64,000 nucleotides of DNA, taken from NCBI RefSeq assembly GCF_040273735.1, contig NZ_JBELZM010000002.1, positions 124,001 through 188,000 on the forward strand. The letters run 5' to 3'. Positions 60,439 to 64,000 of the stretch are shown here, piece by piece. Below the pieces are notes generated by a model, which saw only the letters and a program-made list of their open reading frames with translations, searched no databases and was not told the DNA's origin. Numbering within the stretch: position 1 is the first letter of the stretch; the number at the start of each line of letters is the position of its first letter. Source of the stretch: Solibacillus sp040273735. Its GTDB lineage: Bacteria; Bacillota; Bacilli; Bacillales_A; Planococcaceae. Position numbers and translations under genes: made by a program.

Positions 60439-60469
60439 CTACTACAATAAAGGTTTGTAGTAGTTTTTT
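60439..60469 (+). terminator. terminator after the EAL-domain gene
   Basis: A 9-bp stem CTACTACAA/TTGTAGTAG (60439-60447 with 60455-60463) is followed by six T residues. Confidence 0.88.
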
Positions 60470-60487
60470 CTTTTCTAAAAACTCATT

Positions 60488-60516
60488 TCACCCTTTAGGC
60501 ACCTGCCGCATACAAT
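60488..60516 (+). promoter_or_regulatory. candidate sigma-E promoter of cotE
   Basis: CATACAAT (60509-60516) is a perfect sigma-E -10 box. A partial -35 (TCACCCT, 60488-60494) lies 14 bases upstream. cotE is transcribed by sigma-E in B. subtilis. Confidence 0.6.
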
Positions 60517-60549
60517 AAGTCGAGCAGTTGAAGAAAGGAGAGATGTTCG

Positions 60550-61143
60550 GTGAAGCGTTTACGTCAAATTGTGACGAAAGCAGTTATTGCAAAAGGGAAG
60601 AAGCGTACCGAATGTGTTGAAACGCTCTGTCCACCGAATGCGCCAACGAGCATATTAGGTTGTTGGGTAATTAATCATCAATACCAAGCGAAACGTAACG
60701 GTAAATTTGTTGAGGTGACAGGGAAGTTCGATGTGAATGTGTGGTACGCATATAACAATCATTCAAAAACGGCAGTGCATACAGAGACAATTTCCTATAA
60801 GGATCGTGTCAAACTGTCATTCCGCGATGGAGATGAAGTCGATTCAAATGATGTGAAAGTTCGTGTTTTACAAGCGCCAAATTGTATTGAGGCAGTTATT
60901 ACAAAGCAAGGCGACAAAATTCAGGTAACGGTCGAGCGTGAATTTTTAGTGGAGATCATTGGGGAAACGACAGTTGTCATTAATGTACATCCGCTGGATT
61001 ACGAAGATGAATGGTCATTTGAAGAAAGTTCACAGCAGCCATCTAGCAGTTCATCATCCAGCAGTTCATCATCCTCATCGTCGTCGTCCGACTCTGGGGG
61101 CAAAGATTTTGGCAAAGATTATGATTCCTCATCATTTTCTTAA
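60550..61143 (+). CDS. cotE: outer spore coat morphogenetic protein CotE with polyserine tail
   Basis: CotE organises the outer spore coat. The 197-residue product matches CotE over residues 1-155: KAVIAKGKK, SILGCWVINHQYQAKRNGK, VNVWYAYNNHSKTAVHTETI (in parts), QAPNCIEAVIT and EREFLVEIIGETTVVINV. The C-terminus differs: instead of the acidic tail of B. subtilis CotE it has a run of 16 serines (about residues 164-179) followed by DSGGKDFGKDYDSSSFS. GTG 60550 lies about 8 bases after aaaggagag. The tail may affect coat protein contacts or be a target for glycosylation or phosphorylation (inference). Confidence 0.94.
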   Translation: MKRLRQIVTKAVIAKGKKRTECVETLCPPNAPTSILGCWVINHQYQAKRNGKFVEVTGKFDVNVWYAYNNHSKTAVHTETISYKDRVKLSFRDGDEVDSNDVKVRVLQAPNCIEAVITKQGDKIQVTVEREFLVEIIGETTVVINVHPLDYEDEWSFEESSQQPSSSSSSSSSSSSSSSSDSGGKDFGKDYDSSSFS

Positions 61144-61209
61144 AAGCGACTATTTTTTAACAGCAATTGTTTAGTCGTATAAAATTGTAAAACTCTATCG
61201 TAAACAGAT

Positions 61210-61250
61210 GGGAATTGTTTGAAGGTAACTTTCAGACAATTCCTTTTCTT
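61210..61250 (+). terminator. terminator after cotE
   Basis: A 13-bp stem GGAATTGTTTGAA/TTCAGACAATTCC (61211-61223 with 61231-61243, one G-U pair) is followed by TTTTCTTT. Confidence 0.85.
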
Positions 61251-61279
61251 TGCGTTTCGAAGGCAAAATGCGAGTCAAA

Positions 61280-61288
61280 TGGTATAAT
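61280..61288 (+). promoter_or_regulatory. extended -10 promoter of mutSL
   Basis: TGG followed by TATAAT (61283-61288), 36 bases before the mutS ATG. No clear -35 box. Confidence 0.6.
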
Positions 61289-61323
61289 ACTTGTACAAGT
61301 TCTAGCAAGTGAGGGAAATAAAC

Positions 61324-63939
61324 ATGACTACATATACACCGATGATGCAACAATATTTGCTCGTAAAACAAGATTACAAAGATGCTTTTTTATTTTACCG
61401 TTTAGGCGATTTTTATGAACTGTTTTTTGATGATGCCATAAAAGCGTCACAGCTGCTGGAAATTACATTAACAGCACGTGCCGGCAATACCGACAATCCG
61501 ATTCCAATGTGTGGGGTACCGCATCACTCCGCGCAGGGCTATATCGAAACACTTGTCGCAAAAGGTTTTAAAGTGGCAGTATGCGAACAGACGGAAGATC
61601 CAAAGCATGCAAAAGGTGTTGTGAAACGTGAGGTCGTACAGGTAATCACACCGGGAACGATTACAGAGGGGAAAGCGCTTGACGGGAAATCGAATCACTT
61701 TATTGCAGCGGCTGAAAGTAATGAGAATGATGAAATCGTATTTGCCTATTTGGACGTATCAACAGGCGAAGCAAACTGTTCGCTAATTGAAGGAAGTGCA
61801 AAACAATTAGTTCAGCAAGTACAAGCATATGCAATAAAAGAACTTATTGTGACGGAACAGCTGCAGTTACTGCTTGCCGATTATGCGGAAGCTGGAGGTA
61901 TCGTCCTGTCGCTTGAGACTGAAGAAATGGATCCGGTTAAAGCAGATCAGTATGTTGCCCATTTGCCGGTTCAGCTGCAAGGTGTGGCAAAGCGACTATT
62001 ACAATATGTGGAACGTACACAAATGCGTTCTTTATCGCATATTCAGCCGTTTGCCTATACTGAAGCTGATAATTTCCTTCGTATCGATACGAATTCCAAA
62101 CGTAATTTGGAATTGATTCAATCGATACGCGGCGGGGATTCTAAAGGTACATTGCTGTGGCTATTGGATGAAACAGTAACAGCTATGGGAGGCCGAAAAC
62201 TGAAACAGTGGATGCATCAGCCGCTCGCAAAGAAAAATGCTATTGAAGCAAGACAGGCGATTGTGACGGAATTACTGGAAGACTTCTTCTTGCGCGACGA
62301 ATTAACGACACTGCTGAAAAATGTATATGATTTAGAGCGTCTGGCAGGGCGTGTAGCATTTGGTTCCGTTGGGGGACGCGATCTGGCCCAGCTGCGCGAA
62401 TCATTACGACAAGTACCCGAGATACAGCAGAAGCTCGTAAACAGCGGATTGGTAAAATGTATGGATCTTGGTCAAAAGCTGGATGTCTGTGCCGATATTG
62501 AACAATTGCTGGCAGAGGCCATTACCGATCATCCGCCAATTTCGATCAAAGAAGGCGATGTCATTCGCGATGGCTACAATCCCCAGCTGGATGAATATCG
62601 TGATGCATCCCGAAACGGGAAAGACTGGATTGCCCAGCTGGAGCAGAAAGAACGTGAACTGACAGGAATCAAAAATTTGAAAATCGGCTATAACCGCGTG
62701 TTTGGCTACTATATCGAAATTACAAAATCCCATTTGAATAATACCGACCTGGCACGCTTTGAACGCAAACAAACTTTGGCGAATGCCGAGCGTTTTATTA
62801 CAGAAGAATTAAAAGAAAAAGAAGCACTGATTTTGAATGCCGAGGAGCAGAGCCTTGCATTGGAATATGATTTATTTGTAGCATTGCGTGAACAGTTAAA
62901 AGGGTATATACCTCGTGTTCAGGCTTTGGCTGCCCAAATCAGTGAGCTTGATGTTCTGATGAGCTTTGCGACGGTAACGGACAAATACCGTTTTACAAAG
63001 CCGGTATTTCATGAAGGACGTGCTTTGAAAATTATTGATGGAAGACACCCGGTCGTTGAAAAAATGCTCAATAAACAAAGCTATGTACCGAATGATTGTG
63101 TGCTGACAGATGATAAAAATATGATGCTGATTACCGGTCCGAACATGTCGGGTAAAAGTACGTACATGCGCCAAGTTGCACTAATTGTCGTTTTGGCGCA
63201 AATGGGATGCTATGTACCTGCGGATGAAGCGATATTACCGATTACCGACCAGATTTTCACGAGAATCGGAGCAGCTGATGATTTAGCGGCAGGTCAATCG
63301 ACATTTATGGTGGAAATGCTTGAATCACAGCATGCCATTACACATGCAACTAAAAATAGTTTGCTGTTATTTGATGAAATCGGCCGCGGTACCTCAACAT
63401 ATGACGGGATGAGTCTGGCACAGGCAATGATGGAATATATTCATGATGAAATCGGAGCAAATACATTATTTTCAACTCACTATCATGAACTGACGGATTT
63501 GGAAAACGAACTGGCACGACTGCAAAATGTTCATGTCAGTGCAACCGAGCAAGACGGCAGAGTTGTATTTTTGCATAAAGTGAAAAAAGGTGCCGCTGAT
63601 AAAAGCTACGGTGTTCATGTGGCGGAGCTTGCGGAAATGCCGGAAACGATTTTACAGCGTGCCCGTGTGTTGCTGGAGCAGTTTGAAGCAACGAATGCTG
63701 AAAAGCCACAAGCTGTCAATTATGAACAGGAACAACCACAAAATCCCCAATTAGAGGAACAGGTGGCGGAGAACGATTTGCAGCTCTCATTGTTTACAAT
63801 GGAGGAAGAATCATCATTCGCACCCGAACAAAAAGAAGTACTCGATGCATTGAAAAAACTGAATGTAATGGGTACAACACCGTTGCAGGCGATGACATTA
63901 TTGCATGAACTGCAGCAAAAATTACTAGGCAATCAATAA
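61324..63939 (+). CDS. mutS: DNA mismatch repair protein MutS
   Basis: MutS finds mismatches and small loops and recruits MutL. The 871-residue protein has the mismatch-binding start TPMMQQYLLVKQDYKDAFLFYRLGDFYELFFDDA (seen in parts), with the Phe-x-Glu motif FYELF. It also has the connector, lever and clamp domains, and the ATPase with GPNMSGKST (Walker A), DEIGRGTSTYDG (Walker B) and STHYHELTDLE. The C-terminal tail has a beta-clamp-like QLSLFTMEE segment. ATG 61324 follows gaggga by 7 bases; GTG 61309 lies upstream of that site. mutL follows 14 bases after the stop. Confidence 0.98.
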   Translation: MTTYTPMMQQYLLVKQDYKDAFLFYRLGDFYELFFDDAIKASQLLEITLTARAGNTDNPIPMCGVPHHSAQGYIETLVAKGFKVAVCEQTEDPKHAKGVVKREVVQVITPGTITEGKALDGKSNHFIAAAESNENDEIVFAYLDVSTGEANCSLIEGSAKQLVQQVQAYAIKELIVTEQLQLLLADYAEAGGIVLSLETEEMDPVKADQYVAHLPVQLQGVAKRLLQYVERTQMRSLSHIQPFAYTEADNFLRIDTNSKRNLELIQSIRGGDSKGTLLWLLDETVTAMGGRKLKQWMHQPLAKKNAIEARQAIVTELLEDFFLRDELTTLLKNVYDLERLAGRVAFGSVGGRDLAQLRESLRQVPEIQQKLVNSGLVKCMDLGQKLDVCADIEQLLAEAITDHPPISIKEGDVIRDGYNPQLDEYRDASRNGKDWIAQLEQKERELTGIKNLKIGYNRVFGYYIEITKSHLNNTDLARFERKQTLANAERFITEELKEKEALILNAEEQSLALEYDLFVALREQLKGYIPRVQALAAQISELDVLMSFATVTDKYRFTKPVFHEGRALKIIDGRHPVVEKMLNKQSYVPNDCVLTDDKNMMLITGPNMSGKSTYMRQVALIVVLAQMGCYVPADEAILPITDQIFTRIGAADDLAAGQSTFMVEMLESQHAITHATKNSLLLFDEIGRGTSTYDGMSLAQAMMEYIHDEIGANTLFSTHYHELTDLENELARLQNVHVSATEQDGRVVFLHKVKKGAADKSYGVHVAELAEMPETILQRARVLLEQFEATNAEKPQAVNYEQEQPQNPQLEEQVAENDLQLSLFTMEEESSFAPEQKEVLDALKKLNVMGTTPLQAMTLLHELQQKLLGNQ

Positions 63940-63953
63940 AGGAGGGAACGGCT

Positions 63954-64000
63954 TTGGGAAAAATTCAAATAATGGATGAGTGGCTATCGAATAAAATTGC
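63954..64000 (+). CDS. mutL: DNA mismatch repair protein MutL, 5' end only
   Basis: Only the first 15 codons are in the window. They read GKIQIMDEWLSNKIA after a TTG start, which matches the MutL N-terminus (the GHKL ATPase motif NKIAAGEV begins at the edge). An aaaggaggg site lies just before it, 14 bases downstream of mutS, so the two form an operon. Confidence 0.93.
   Translation, partial: MGKIQIMDEWLSNKI

Noticed and set aside
1..64000. tRNA or rRNA genes, prophage or insertion sequence ends
   Set aside because: No cloverleaf-like, rRNA-like, transposase, integrase or phage structural sequence was recognised by reading; a tRNAscan or transposase search would settle this.

Overview
The window looks like a chromosomal segment of a low-GC, endospore-forming member of the Bacillales, most likely a Planococcaceae genome of the Lysinibacillus/Solibacillus type. 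The grounds are gene content and order: sporulation genes (spoVB, sigK, gpr, spoIIP, cotE, a SafA-like coat protein), competence genes (comN, comEABC) and long blocks in the same order as in Bacillus subtilis. No rRNA, tRNA, CRISPR, prophage or insertion sequence was recognised. The genus is an inference.

Layout. 1-17,500: a 5'-truncated Met/Pro/Cys-rich coat protein and a CotS-like kinase, then ruvAB-queA-tgt-yajC, a DUF421 membrane protein facing spoVB, comN, secDF, lapA, recJ-apt-relA-dtd. 17,500-25,800: a less conserved stretch with a DUF2642 protein, a manganese catalase, a eukaryotic-type HisA, recD2, a nucleoside transporter, and a Crp-like regulator divergent from an MFS transporter. 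25,800-38,000: T-box-alaS, ireB-ruvX, two DUF1292 genes, mltG, the tRNA wobble-uridine genes trmR and two U32 proteins, udk, greA, yrrS and mtnN. 38,000-40,500: sigK and pssA on the minus strand, divergent from psd. 40,500-55,500: yqeG-yqeH-aroE-yhbY-nadD-yqeK-rsfS-yqeM, comEA-comEB-comEC, yqzM, holA, rpsT, gpr, spoIIP, lepA. 55,500-64,000: an unknown small protein, then miaB-ricA, a PAS/GAF/GGDEF/EAL protein, cotE, mutS and the start of mutL. In B. subtilis this last block lies far from lepA, so a rearrangement joint lies near 55.5 kb.

How the genes work together. Several genes form functional sets: Holliday-junction and recombination repair (ruvAB, recJ, recD2, mutSL), tRNA modification (queA/tgt for queuosine, trmR plus two U32 proteins for 5-methoxyuridine, miaB for ms2i6A), stringent response and purine salvage (relA, apt, mtnN), phosphatidylethanolamine synthesis (pssA, psd), ribosome assembly (yqeH, yhbY, rsfS), DNA uptake (comE operon, with its known post-transcriptional regulator comN in the same window), and spore formation.

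The most unusual signal is a repeated regulatory layout. At three places (before the DUF2642 gene, the manganese catalase gene and comEA) a long terminator-like hairpin carries the Shine-Dalgarno sequence of the next gene in its 3' arm, runs into a T-rich tract, and is followed by a TTG start. Other items worth checking are the eukaryotic-type HisA, a composite hairpin element between pssA and psd, a terminator-bearing leader before lepA, a polyserine tail on CotE, and a single/tandem DUF1292 gene pair.
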